A stretch of DNA of 7,325 nt from an uncultured Comamonadaceae bacterium (GTDB lineage: Bacteria; Pseudomonadota; Gammaproteobacteria; Burkholderiales; Burkholderiaceae_C). This document shows positions 1 through 7,325 of the stretch, in pieces (the first letter of the stretch is position 1; every line of letters starts with the position of its first letter). The position numbers and the translations under genes were made by a program. Location of the stretch: positions 1 through 7,325 of the forward strand of contig CALBWZ010000241.1 of assembly GCA_937893415.1 (NCBI GenBank), given 5' to 3'. The notes beneath the pieces are model-generated. The model was not told the origin of the DNA. It saw nothing but the letters and a program-made list of their open reading frames with translations, and made no database searches.

Positions 1-733
1 TGTTAAAGCCATGTATTGGCGCTGTAAAGTTGTCGTCAAACTCGTACAGCGTGCGGGCTTCAAGTGCGGCCTCTAAGTTGAACAAACCTGGAAACTGCGC
101 CCATTTTGCAGCGGCTTTAGGTTTCATCGTGCCTAAAAACATACGTGTGTACACCAGCTTGTTAAAGCCTTTGCCAATATGCAAACCTGAACTGACCAAA
201 TCAAGCGGTGAACAAACACTTGCGACAGCACTAACGATCTTCGAGGCGGTGCTCTCAGCTTTGCTGGCCCAGCACATGAGCGCGTTACCACCTAAAGATA
301 TCCCCAAGGCCACAGTTGGGGACTGTGGCGCGATAGCAGATGCCCGCCGCAAAATCCAATCTATTTCCTCGTGATCGCCAGAGTGGTAGGCCCTTGGTGC
401 AGCATTTATTTCGCCAGAGCAGCCTCTGAAATGGGCCAGTAACATACGCCAACCCTTCAGTTCACAGCGTTTGGCGATGGCCTGTACGTAATGACTTGAA
501 CGTCCGCCTTCTAATCCATGAAACAGAACCAACAACGGCTTGTGTGTTGCATCCAATGTCTTGCCAAGGTGGTCAACGTCAATAAAATCGTTATCTGGTG
601 TTGTCCAACGCTGGCGCTCCCATGTTGGCGGAACACCGTCAGAATGTGGCCAATACGCAGCGCATTTAGCGGCCCATATTGTTTGCAAATGCCCTCCGGG
701 TAACATCGCAGGCGCACGGTAATCCCAAGACAT
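1..733 (-). CDS. YheT-type alpha/beta hydrolase, 3' end cut off by window edge
   Basis: The first 244 residues are visible; the C-terminus lies beyond the left edge. The protein looks like an alpha/beta-fold hydrolase of the YheT/UPF0017 group, whose members act as esterases or have no defined substrate. Motifs in order are LPGGHLQTIW (residues 11-20), the oxyanion-side strand with LFHGLEGG (70-77), FRGCSGE (102-108), YHSGD (116-120), and the nucleophile elbow GISLGG (144-149), so Ser146 is the predicted nucleophile. The acid and histidine of the triad would normally come later in the chain; they are not visible here. No signal peptide is seen, so it is probably cytoplasmic. The ATG at 733 gives the family N-terminus (MSWDYRAP...). 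It lies five bases after the stop of the NTF2-like gene and has no clear Shine-Dalgarno sequence, which suggests translational coupling. The family call is firm; the substrate is unknown. Confidence 0.88.
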   Translation of the reverse strand, partial: MSWDYRAPAMLPGGHLQTIWAAKCAAYWPHSDGVPPTWERQRWTTPDNDFIDVDHLGKTLDATHKPLLVLFHGLEGGRSSHYVQAIAKRCELKGWRMLLAHFRGCSGEINAAPRAYHSGDHEEIDWILRRASAIAPQSPTVALGISLGGNALMCWASKAESTASKIVSAVASVCSPLDLVSSGLHIGKGFNKLVYTRMFLGTMKPKAAAKWAQFPGLFNLEAALEARTLYEFDDNFTAPIHGFN

Positions 734-738
734 TGTGA

Positions 739-1182
739 TTAGTGCAACACCGTTGAAGGCAATGCGTGTGGCTCAGCAGAACCATCCGTGATGTGTCCTG
801 GGCTGGTATGGTGTGCAACCAAACGCCAGCCTTGTGCTGTTTTATGGAATACATTTAACGAATACAACTGCGCAACAGCTTGACCATCATCCGTTTGAAC
901 GCTGACATGCTCGGTGACAGTGTGTATAGCCTGCGCCAATTGCAAACTTTTATGCGTGTGTGTGACGCGCAATGTAATGGGGCCATTCTGTATCAAATCG
1001 GTGAACAGTTTGCGGATAGCTTGCAAACCATGTAGCGGCTTGCCGCCAGGCGGGATACACACGACGTCCTCGTGGTCAGCCCAACACGCCATGATTTGCT
1101 CTACATCTGCATGCAACAGACCTTCATAAAACGCATGTTCAATGTCATCTGGTGTTGATAAAAGGTGGCTGGGCACAGGCAT
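739..1182 (-). CDS. NTF2/SnoaL-like fold protein (ketosteroid-isomerase-like, DUF4440 type)
   Basis: This 147-residue protein has the layout of small cone-shaped NTF2-like proteins. An N-terminal helix (about residues 11-34, ending in DVEQIMACWADHEDV) leads into VCIPPGGKPLHGLQAIRKLF (41-60), where these proteins set the pocket entrance, and then strands with alternating hydrophobic residues (70-126) ending in WRLVAHHTSP (119-128). Such proteins bind or isomerise small hydrophobic molecules, but many have no known activity and I cannot assign a substrate. The last 20 or so residues look unstructured. The start at 1182 follows the ATP-synthase terminator by about 30 bases; no good Shine-Dalgarno or promoter boxes stand out in that short gap. 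The stop is TAA, five bases before the hydrolase start, so the two genes are probably co-transcribed. The fold is inferred from sequence pattern. Confidence 0.8.
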   Translation of the reverse strand: MPVPSHLLSTPDDIEHAFYEGLLHADVEQIMACWADHEDVVCIPPGGKPLHGLQAIRKLFTDLIQNGPITLRVTHTHKSLQLAQAIHTVTEHVSVQTDDGQAVAQLYSLNVFHKTAQGWRLVAHHTSPGHITDGSAEPHALPSTVLH

Positions 1183-1210
1183 ATTTCGAGTCTAATTCTG
1201 CTGGGTACAA

Positions 1211-1240
1211 ACAACAAAGCCGGCATCGGCCGGCTTTGTT
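1211..1240 (-). terminator. Rho-independent terminator of the atp operon
   Basis: A perfect 11-bp inverted repeat pairs 1213-1223 with 1230-1240 around a six-base loop (1224-1229). The stem is GC-rich next to the loop (CCGG) and A/T-rich at its base. Read on the minus strand, the 3' arm runs into a T-rich stretch (CTTTGTTGTTTGT), as expected for intrinsic termination of a leftward transcript. It begins 17 bases after the atpC stop codon. The plus-strand reading has no T-run after the stem, so the element is directional. It separates the ATP synthase operon from the two downstream genes, though some readthrough is possible because the U-tract is interrupted. Confidence 0.8.
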
Positions 1241-1243
1241 ACA

Positions 1244-1259
1244 AAGCACTGACGTGCTT
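1244..1259 (-). other. Small hairpin overlapping the atpC stop codon
   Basis: A 6-bp inverted repeat (AAGCAC / GTGCTT) with a four-base loop overlaps the last codon and stop of atpC. It lies just before the main terminator hairpin at 1213-1240. It may add stability to the transcript 3' end, but stems this short also occur by chance. Confidence 0.35.
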
Positions 1260-1674
1260 ACTTGAGATTTCTATATCGGCGGAGCGCCGTTACCTGGGCG
1301 GCAACAACAAGCAACTCAGCGTGCGCCGCAGCTAAATCGATCGCACTCTTGGCGTTCTTGATGGCTTCTTGTGCCACTTCGCGGGCAGCTTCTGCACGGG
1401 ATTCGTCTAAGTCTTTGCCACGGATTGCGGTATCACTTAACACGGTCACGCAATGTGGCTGCACTTCAAGAATACCGCCAGCAACAAATACAAACTCTTG
1501 ACCACCATCAGCCAGCTCAATACGAACCGAGCCGGGTTTGATGCGGGTGATCAATGGGGTATGACCAGGCAAAATACCTAGTTCACCTGATTCACCGGGT
1601 AGCGCTACGAACTTGGCTTGGCCACTAAAGATTTTCTCTTCAGCGCTGACCACGTCGACCTGGAAGGCGTTCAT
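1258..1674 (-). CDS. atpC: ATP synthase F1 subunit epsilon
   Basis: The epsilon subunit (138 residues; E. coli has 139) sits at the foot of the central stalk, binds gamma and the c-ring, and can inhibit ATP hydrolysis. The N-terminal beta-sandwich (about residues 1-86) carries the family signatures [13 protein letters not shown] (6-18), [12 protein letters not shown] (30-41), GGILEVQP (66-73) and DTAIRG (81-86). The C-terminal part (about 88-138) is the two-helix hairpin, alanine-rich and ending in a basic tail. It is the last gene of the operon and lies 88 bases after atpD, the second-longest spacer here. Its start has only a weak purine stretch (GAAAGA) in place of a clear Shine-Dalgarno sequence. 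That would fit the need for only one epsilon per complex, but this is inference. Confidence 0.97.
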   Translation of the reverse strand: MNAFQVDVVSAEEKIFSGQAKFVALPGESGELGILPGHTPLITRIKPGSVRIELADGGQEFVFVAGGILEVQPHCVTVLSDTAIRGKDLDESRAEAAREVAQEAIKNAKSAIDLAAAHAELLVVAAQVTALRRYRNLK

Positions 1675-1762
1675 GATGTATCTTTCAATTTTCCACTATA
1701 CATAACGGGGCATATAAGCCACCGTCATGTTGTTCATGTTGAGTTGCAGCAGTTGTCGTGTG

Positions 1763-3193
<1,431 letters not shown>

Positions 3194-3212
3194 CTAATTT
3201 CTGTTGAGCGTC

Positions 3213-3231
3213 GCTGCGTTTAAACGGCAGC
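3213..3231 (-). other. Hairpin spanning the atpG stop codon
   Basis: GCTGC (3213-3217) pairs with GCAGC (3227-3231). The enclosed bases contain the palindrome GTTTAAAC (3218-3225), which includes the atpG stop codon, with one unpaired base (3226). Pairing may extend outward to 3210-3234 with one G-U pair. On the mRNA this would form a stem between atpG and atpD. The role, if any, is unknown; segmental mRNA stability or slowing of termination are possible. Confidence 0.4.
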
Positions 3232-4089
3232 GGCACCGGCGACGATTTCGGACAATTCCTTGGTAATCGCGGCCTGACGGGTTTTGTTGTAAATAAGCTT
3301 GAGATCTTTAATGACCTGCCCAGCGTTATCTGTTGCGGCTTTCATGGCCACCATACGAGCAGATTGCTCAGATGCCATGTTCTCTGCCACTGCTTGGTAG
3401 ATTTGCGCTTCAACATAGCGAAGCAGCAAATCATCGATCACCACATTGGGCTCGGGTTCGTACTCGTAGTCCCAACTGTGCTTTTGAGTGCCTTGTTCTA
3501 CTGTATCTGAACGCAAGGGCAGCAGCGTCTCAACCACTGACTCTTGGCGCATCGTGTTGACAAAACGGGTGAAGCACAAGTGCACTTCGCTCAGTCGACC
3601 TTCTGCGTAAGCGTCAAGCAGCACTTTGGAAGGCCCAATGAGGGTGTCCATATGAGGCCTGTCACCCAAACCAACGAGTTGGGCCACCACTTTCGCGCCA
3701 ACGCGCTGCATAAAGCCCAAGCCTTTGCTACCAATAGCAACGACTTCAACCTGTTTGCCTTGCGCTTGCAAATCTTTAATCTTTTGCGTAGTTGCACGCA
3801 AAATATTTGTGTTCATGCCACCGCACAAGCCCTTGTCCGTCGTCACAACAATAAAGCCAACCACGTTGGCCTTGTCGTTGTCGCGCATGAATGCGTGACG
3901 GTACTCGGGGTTTGCACGTCCCAAATTAGCAGCGATTTGCCGTACCTTTTCAGCGTAGGGCCGCGCCGCACGCATGCGGTCTTGTGCCTTACGCATTTTG
4001 GAGGCAGCGACCATTTCCATGGCTTTTGTGATCTTCTTGGTGTTTTCCACCGAGGTGATCTTGCTGCGTATTTCCTTACCTGCTGCCAT
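3220..4089 (-). CDS. atpG: ATP synthase F1 subunit gamma
   Basis: Gamma (289 residues; E. coli has 287) is the rotating central shaft that couples c-ring rotation to the catalytic head. The N-terminal helix has [20 protein letters not shown] (5-24) followed by [12 protein letters not shown], which forms half of the coiled coil inside the alpha-beta ring. The Rossmann-like middle contains [10 protein letters not shown] (84-93) and IGSKG (119-123). The C-terminal helix has [16 protein letters not shown] (241-256) and the typical end IVAGAAAV. The start at 4089 has a strong AAGGAG (4095-4100) five bases upstream. It lies 29 bases after atpA and 47 bases before atpD. Nothing is unusual in the protein. 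Confidence 0.99.
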   Translation of the reverse strand: MAAGKEIRSKITSVENTKKITKAMEMVAASKMRKAQDRMRAARPYAEKVRQIAANLGRANPEYRHAFMRDNDKANVVGFIVVTTDKGLCGGMNTNILRATTQKIKDLQAQGKQVEVVAIGSKGLGFMQRVGAKVVAQLVGLGDRPHMDTLIGPSKVLLDAYAEGRLSEVHLCFTRFVNTMRQESVVETLLPLRSDTVEQGTQKHSWDYEYEPEPNVVIDDLLLRYVEAQIYQAVAENMASEQSARMVAMKAATDNAGQVIKDLKLIYNKTRQAAITKELSEIVAGAAAV

Positions 4090-4115
4090 TGAAGCTCCTT
4101 AAACGGGTGCCTATT

Positions 4116-4130
4116 GGCTTAGTAAGAGCC
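4116..4130 (-). other. Very short inverted repeat over the atpA stop codon
   Basis: GGCT (4116-4119) and AGCC (4127-4130) can pair around a seven-base loop that includes most of the atpA stop. A four-base stem is weak and expected by chance at many places. It is listed only because similar pairings recur at other stop codons in this operon. Confidence 0.15.
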
Positions 4131-5675
4131 GGTCTTTTTGAACTCGGCCGTGGCTGCGGTCAACTCGGCCTTGGCCTCGTCATCCATGGCTTTTTTGTCT
4201 TCCAATTTGGCCAACAAAGCTGCATGCTTGTCTTTTAAGTGCGCATGTAAGCCCAACTCAAACGTCAACACTTGCTTGATTTCCAAGTCATCCATAAAGC
4301 CATTGTTCACTGCAAACAGCGTTGCGCCCATCAAGCTCACAGGCAGGGGACTGTACTGTGATTGTTTGAGCAATTCAGTAACGCGCGCACCACGGTCTAG
4401 TTGCTTGCGGGTTGCCTCGTCCAAGTCAGATGCAAACTGGGCAAAGGCCGCCAACTCACGGTACTGAGCCAAGTCGGTACGAATACCGCCTGACAAGCTC
4501 TTAATCAGCTTGGTTTGAGCTGCGCCGCCGACCCGTGACACAGAAATACCGGCGTTGATAGCTGGACGAATACCTGCGTTAAACAGGTTGGTTTCCAAGA
4601 AGATCTGTCCGTCAGTAATTGAAATCACATTGGTTGGAACGAACGCGGACACGTCACCAGCTTGCGTTTCAATAATGGGCAATGCGGTTAACGAACCAGT
4701 TTTACCTTTGACTTCACCTTTGGTGAAAGCCTCAACGTAGGCTGCGTTTACACGTGCAGCACGTTCTAACAAACGGCTGTGGAGGTAAAACACATCGCCA
4801 GGGTAAGCTTCGCGACCTGGTGGGCGACGCAACAACAAGGATACTTGGCGGTAGGCCACAGCTTGCTTTGACAAGTCGTCGTACACAATCAGTGCGTCTT
4901 CGCCGCGGTCGCGGAAGTACTCACCCATGGTGCAACCAGAATAAGCTGATACGTACTGCATGGCTGCCGATTCAGAGGCCGAAGCTGCCACCACAATCGT
5001 GTACTCCATTGCGCCGGCTTGCTCTAAAGAGCGCACAACGTTTTTGATCGACGATGCCTTTTGACCAATAGCAACGTAGATACAGGTCATGTTCTGACCT
5101 TTTTGGTTGATGATGGTATCTATCGCCACAGCGGTCTTGCCAGTTTGACGGTCACCGATAATCAATTCGCGCTGACCACGACCAACAGGCACCATAGAGT
5201 CAACTGACTTTAAGCCAGTTTGCATGGGCTGATCAACTGATTGACGGGCAATCACGCCAGGCGCAACTTTTTCAATCACGTCTGTCATTTTGGCGTTGAT
5301 CGGGCCTTTGCCGTCTATAGGCTGACCCAATGCGTTCACCACACGGCCACGCAATTCTGGGCCAACTGGCACTTCCAAAATGCGACCCGTACACTTAACA
5401 GTGTCACCTTCCGAGATGTGCTCATACTCACCCAAAATCACTGAACCCACTGAGTCACGCTCGAGGTTCAATGCGAGGCCGTATGTAGCAATGCCGTCTT
5501 TTGTTGCCGGAAACTCCAGCATCTCGCCTTGCATTACATCGGACAAGCCGTGGATGCGACAGATGCCGTCGCTGACGGATACAACCGTGCCTTCGTTGCG
5601 CACGTTGGCGCTTACGCCCAAGCCCTCGATACGGGACTTGATCAGATCTGAAATCTCTGCTGGATTGAGTTGCAT
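4119..5675 (-). CDS. atpA: ATP synthase F1 subunit alpha
   Basis: Alpha (518 residues) alternates with beta in the F1 head. Its nucleotide site is regulatory, and it supplies an arginine finger to the catalytic site. The N-terminal helix ([19 protein letters not shown], 1-19) is the usual docking site for delta. The P-loop is GDRQTGKT (174-181, Lys180), the Walker B region ends in ALIVYDD (261-267), [20 protein letters not shown] lies at 283-302, and the arginine finger is Arg381 in [11 protein letters not shown]. The C-terminal domain (about 385-518) begins with [20 protein letters not shown] and ends in the Burkholderiales-like FKKTGSY. The start at 5675 has GAAGGA (5683-5688) seven bases upstream. 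It lies 50 bases after atpH. All functional residues appear intact. Confidence 0.99.
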   Translation of the reverse strand: MQLNPAEISDLIKSRIEGLGVSANVRNEGTVVSVSDGICRIHGLSDVMQGEMLEFPATKDGIATYGLALNLERDSVGSVILGEYEHISEGDTVKCTGRILEVPVGPELRGRVVNALGQPIDGKGPINAKMTDVIEKVAPGVIARQSVDQPMQTGLKSVDSMVPVGRGQRELIIGDRQTGKTAVAIDTIINQKGQNMTCIYVAIGQKASSIKNVVRSLEQAGAMEYTIVVAASASESAAMQYVSAYSGCTMGEYFRDRGEDALIVYDDLSKQAVAYRQVSLLLRRPPGREAYPGDVFYLHSRLLERAARVNAAYVEAFTKGEVKGKTGSLTALPIIETQAGDVSAFVPTNVISITDGQIFLETNLFNAGIRPAINAGISVSRVGGAAQTKLIKSLSGGIRTDLAQYRELAAFAQFASDLDEATRKQLDRGARVTELLKQSQYSPLPVSLMGATLFAVNNGFMDDLEIKQVLTFELGLHAHLKDKHAALLAKLEDKKAMDDEAKAELTAATAEFKKTGSY

Positions 5676-5716
5676 GACTCTTTCCTTCTTTAATAAATTA
5701 TTTAACGTCTAGTGGC

Positions 5717-5737
5717 CTGATGGCTTTACGCCGTCAG
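5717..5737 (-). other. Imperfect hairpin spanning the atpH stop codon
   Basis: CTGA (5717-5720) pairs with TCAG (5734-5737) and GGC (5722-5724) with GCC (5730-5732). One mismatch lies between them, and a five-base loop includes most of the stop codon. On the mRNA it would sit between atpH and the atpA Shine-Dalgarno sequence. The stem is modest and its function is unknown. Confidence 0.3.
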
Positions 5738-6262
5738 TGCTACTTGCATTTGTTCTAAACGAGCTTTGATCGAGGTATCTAACACCTCATCACCCACGAC
5801 AACGCGAACGCCGCCGATTAACGATTCATCCAACGCCTGCGTCAAGGTTAGCCGCTTGCCAAACCGCTCTTCAAGTGTTGAAGAAATGTCTGACATCGCC
5901 GCACTATCCAGCTCGAAGGCACTGTAAATAACACCCACAGAGACGCCGTTTTTAGCGTTAAGTAGCACTCGAAACTGTTTGGCAATCTCTGGTAGCGCGT
6001 TTAAACGACCGTTTTCTGCCAAAAGGAGTACGAAATTACGACCCGACTCCGCTACTGGCGAGTTCTCGCCAACAACACCCAAAACAATGCCAGCAACTTT
6101 TTCAGCCTCGACATTTGGGTTGGCAGCCAATTCACGCAACGCAGCATCAGAAGACACTGCGGCAACGCTGTCTAACCATACCAATGCATCAGATGCATTG
6201 GTACCAAGAGAGTCGAATAGCGCCTCAGCGTATGGGCGGGCAATGGTTGCGAATTCGGCCAT
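5726..6262 (-). CDS. atpH: ATP synthase F1 subunit delta
   Basis: Delta (178 residues; E. coli has 177) ties the b-subunit stator to the N-terminal ends of the alpha subunits. The N-terminal six-helix domain (about residues 1-105) starts with the family motif ATIARPYAEALFD (5-17) and includes AENGRL (82-87). The C-terminal domain has the signature segment LIGGVRVVVGDEVLDTSIKARLEQM (148-172), which is typical of OSCP/delta proteins. The start at 6262 is preceded by AAGGT (6268-6272) and lies 15 bases after atpF, so coupling is likely. Codons 21-28 are built from a perfect inverted repeat (6179-6203), which is unusual for coding sequence and is listed separately. Confidence 0.98.
   Translation of the reverse strand: MAEFATIARPYAEALFDSLGTNASDALVWLDSVAAVSSDAALRELAANPNVEAEKVAGIVLGVVGENSPVAESGRNFVLLLAENGRLNALPEIAKQFRVLLNAKNGVSVGVIYSAFELDSAAMSDISSTLEERFGKRLTLTQALDESLIGGVRVVVGDEVLDTSIKARLEQMQVALTA
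6179..6203. repeat. Perfect 25-base inverted repeat inside atpH
   Basis: The 11 bases TACCAATGCAT (6179-6189) are exactly complementary to ATGCATTGGTA (6193-6203), with a three-base spacer CAG (6190-6192). Each arm also contains the six-base palindrome ATGCAT. In the atpH mRNA the repeat covers Thr21 to Val28, about 60 bases after the start codon, and would fold into a tight stem with a three-base loop. It does not disturb the reading frame. No known element of this form is recognised. Confidence 0.9.
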
Positions 6263-6277
6263 GTTCTACCTTGCTGA

Positions 6278-6748
6278 TTAAAGTTGTGTCTTAAGGTCTG
6301 ACAGCATTGCAGCGTGGTCAGCAGCCTTGACTTCGCGGCGCAGAATTTTTTGAGCACCTTGCACCGCCAACTTAGCCACCTCTTCGCGCAATGCCTCACG
6401 GGCACTCGTTACCAAGCCTAAGGCTTCTTGCTGTGCATTGGCCATAATCTTGGCTGCTTCGTCGCTTGCGCGAGTTTTTGCCTCTTCGATCAAAGCCTGT
6501 CCGCGACGCTCAGCGTCTGCCAATCTAAGTGCTGCCTCGTTACGAGACTTGCCCAACTCTTCATCAACTCGCTTATTAGCAGCCGCCAACTCGGATTTGG
6601 CCTTCTCAGCAGAAGACAGACCTTCAGAGATTTTCAATGCCCGCTCATCCAATGCTTTTGTGATTGGTGGCCACACGAATTTCATCGTGAACCAAACCAG
6701 AATCGCAAATACTATGGCTTGAGCGAACAGGGTTGCATTGATATTCAT
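6278..6748 (-). CDS. atpF: ATP synthase Fo subunit b
   Basis: Subunit b (156 residues, the same length as in E. coli) forms the peripheral stalk as a dimer, anchored in the membrane and reaching up to delta. The N-terminal membrane helix covers about residues 5-25 ([20 protein letters not shown]), followed by the conserved VWPPI and Arg36. The rest is a long charged, alanine-rich helix (about 35-140) with coiled-coil character, ending in [13 protein letters not shown] and a delta-binding tail. The start at 6748 has AAAGG (6756-6760) seven bases upstream. It follows atpE after 90 bases and precedes atpH by 15. There is only one b-type gene, so the stalk would be a b homodimer. Confidence 0.98.
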   Translation of the reverse strand: MNINATLFAQAIVFAILVWFTMKFVWPPITKALDERALKISEGLSSAEKAKSELAAANKRVDEELGKSRNEAALRLADAERRGQALIEEAKTRASDEAAKIMANAQQEALGLVTSAREALREEVAKLAVQGAQKILRREVKAADHAAMLSDLKTQL

Positions 6749-6799
6749 CGCAACGCCTTTCTATGTTGATCTTTTATATTACCCACGACGTACACCCAC

Positions 6800-6822
6800 C
6801 AAGGCCCTAGAGCCTTGTTTTT
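6800..6822 (+). other. Terminator-like hairpin in the atpE-atpF spacer
   Basis: A 6-bp stem (CAAGGC 6800-6805, GCCTTG 6812-6817) with a six-base loop is followed on the plus strand by five T (6818-6822). Read rightward it resembles a weak intrinsic terminator, antisense to the operon. In the atp mRNA the same stem forms but is preceded by A's and followed by GTGGG, so it should not end transcription there. It could instead mark the 3' boundary of an atpE-rich mRNA segment. Either role is inference. Confidence 0.4.
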
Positions 6823-6832
6823 AGGCGTTTTA

Positions 6833-7136
<304 letters not shown>

Positions 7137-7137
<1 letters not shown>

Positions 7138-7164
7138 AAGCACAACGCACTTAGTTAGTGCTTG
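7137..7164 (-). other. Inverted repeat spanning the atpB stop codon
   Basis: CAAGCAC (7137-7143) is complementary to GTGCTTG (7158-7164), a 7-bp stem around 14 bases that include the atpB stop codon. A competing 5-bp stem (GCACT 7147-7151 with AGTGC 7157-7161) uses part of the same right arm, so only one can form at a time. It lies immediately before the U-rich atpE leader. Its function is unknown. Confidence 0.4.
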
Positions 7165-7325
7165 TCGTGCGCCTGACCGGTGTAGATGAGGGTCAACATC
7201 ATAAAGATGAAGGCCTGCAATACGATGATCAATATATGGAACAACGTCCATACTGTGCCAGCGATTATGTGACCGACGAACAACAAAATGCCCGTTGACG
7301 AGAGCGCGAAAAATCCACCCATCAG
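7155..7325 (-). CDS. atpB: ATP synthase Fo subunit a, C-terminal end only
   Basis: Only the last 56 residues are in the window; the gene continues past the right edge. Subunit a forms the two proton half-channels against the c-ring. The visible part holds the end of one membrane segment ([15 protein letters not shown]) and the final helix [20 protein letters not shown]. The conserved histidine (visible residue 30) and glutamine (visible residue 37) correspond to His245 and Gln252 of E. coli. The essential arginine (Arg210 in E. coli) would lie upstream, outside the window. The C-terminal tail GQAHDKH and the TAA stop at 7155-7157 are clear. It is the first visible gene of the operon, 64 bases before atpE. 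Confidence 0.97.
   Translation of the reverse strand: MMGGFFALSSTGILLFVGHIIAGTVWTLFHILIIVLQAFIFMMLTLIYTGQAHDKH

Noticed and set aside
30..374. A 114-codon plus-strand frame near the left edge
   Set aside because: The minus strand here encodes a well-conserved hydrolase with motifs in order, so this frame is a shadow.
388..394. DELAPED in beta (residue numbers) in place of the DELSEED lever sequence
   Set aside because: To my recollection this variant is ordinary in Burkholderiales beta subunits and keeps the acidic character, so it is not a novelty.
1696..1737. A 13-codon reading frame on the minus strand in the atpD-atpC spacer
   Set aside because: It has no Shine-Dalgarno sequence and no recognisable peptide, and a frame this short is expected by chance.
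3544..4092. A 182-codon open frame on the plus strand opposite atpG
   Set aside because: It lies wholly antisense to a clear gamma subunit gene, its translation has no recognisable domain, and its codons mirror the real gene.

Overview
This window is dominated by an F1Fo ATP synthase operon, read entirely on the minus strand. In transcription order (right to left) it holds the 3' end of atpB (subunit a), then atpE (c), atpF (b), atpH (delta), atpA (alpha), atpG (gamma), atpD (beta) and atpC (epsilon). This is the usual proteobacterial order B-E-F-H-A-G-D-C. All seven complete subunits have normal family length and intact key residues, and I see no frameshift or truncation. The protein sequences resemble Betaproteobacteria, order Burkholderiales, most likely a Comamonadaceae-type organism of moderate GC. 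That placement rests on recalled family resemblance, for example DELAPED in place of DELSEED in beta and the QAHDKH end of subunit a, not on a search.

Layout. Positions 7155-7325 hold the C-terminal 56 residues of subunit a. A U-rich leader (on the mRNA) precedes atpE. A 90-base spacer with a small hairpin separates atpE from atpF. The genes atpF-atpH-atpA-atpG-atpD follow with spacers of about 15 to 50 bases, each start with a recognisable Shine-Dalgarno sequence. An 88-base spacer separates atpD from atpC. A strong hairpin with a T-rich tail at about 1211-1240 closes the operon.

Beyond the terminator, on the same strand, lie a small NTF2/SnoaL-fold protein (739-1182) and, five bases later, a YheT-type alpha/beta hydrolase that runs off the left edge (1-733). 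These two look like a separate small transcription unit with no evident link to ATP synthesis.

The Fo subunits a, b and c form the membrane proton channel, rotor ring and stator. Alpha and beta form the catalytic head, gamma and epsilon the central stalk, and delta joins b to the head. There is no stretch over 300 bases without a gene, and I see no RNA gene, mobile element, CRISPR array or new multi-gene system. The most unexplained sequence feature is a perfect 25-base inverted repeat inside the atpH coding region. The U-rich atpE leader, the intergenic hairpins and inverted repeats around several stop codons are lesser points of interest.
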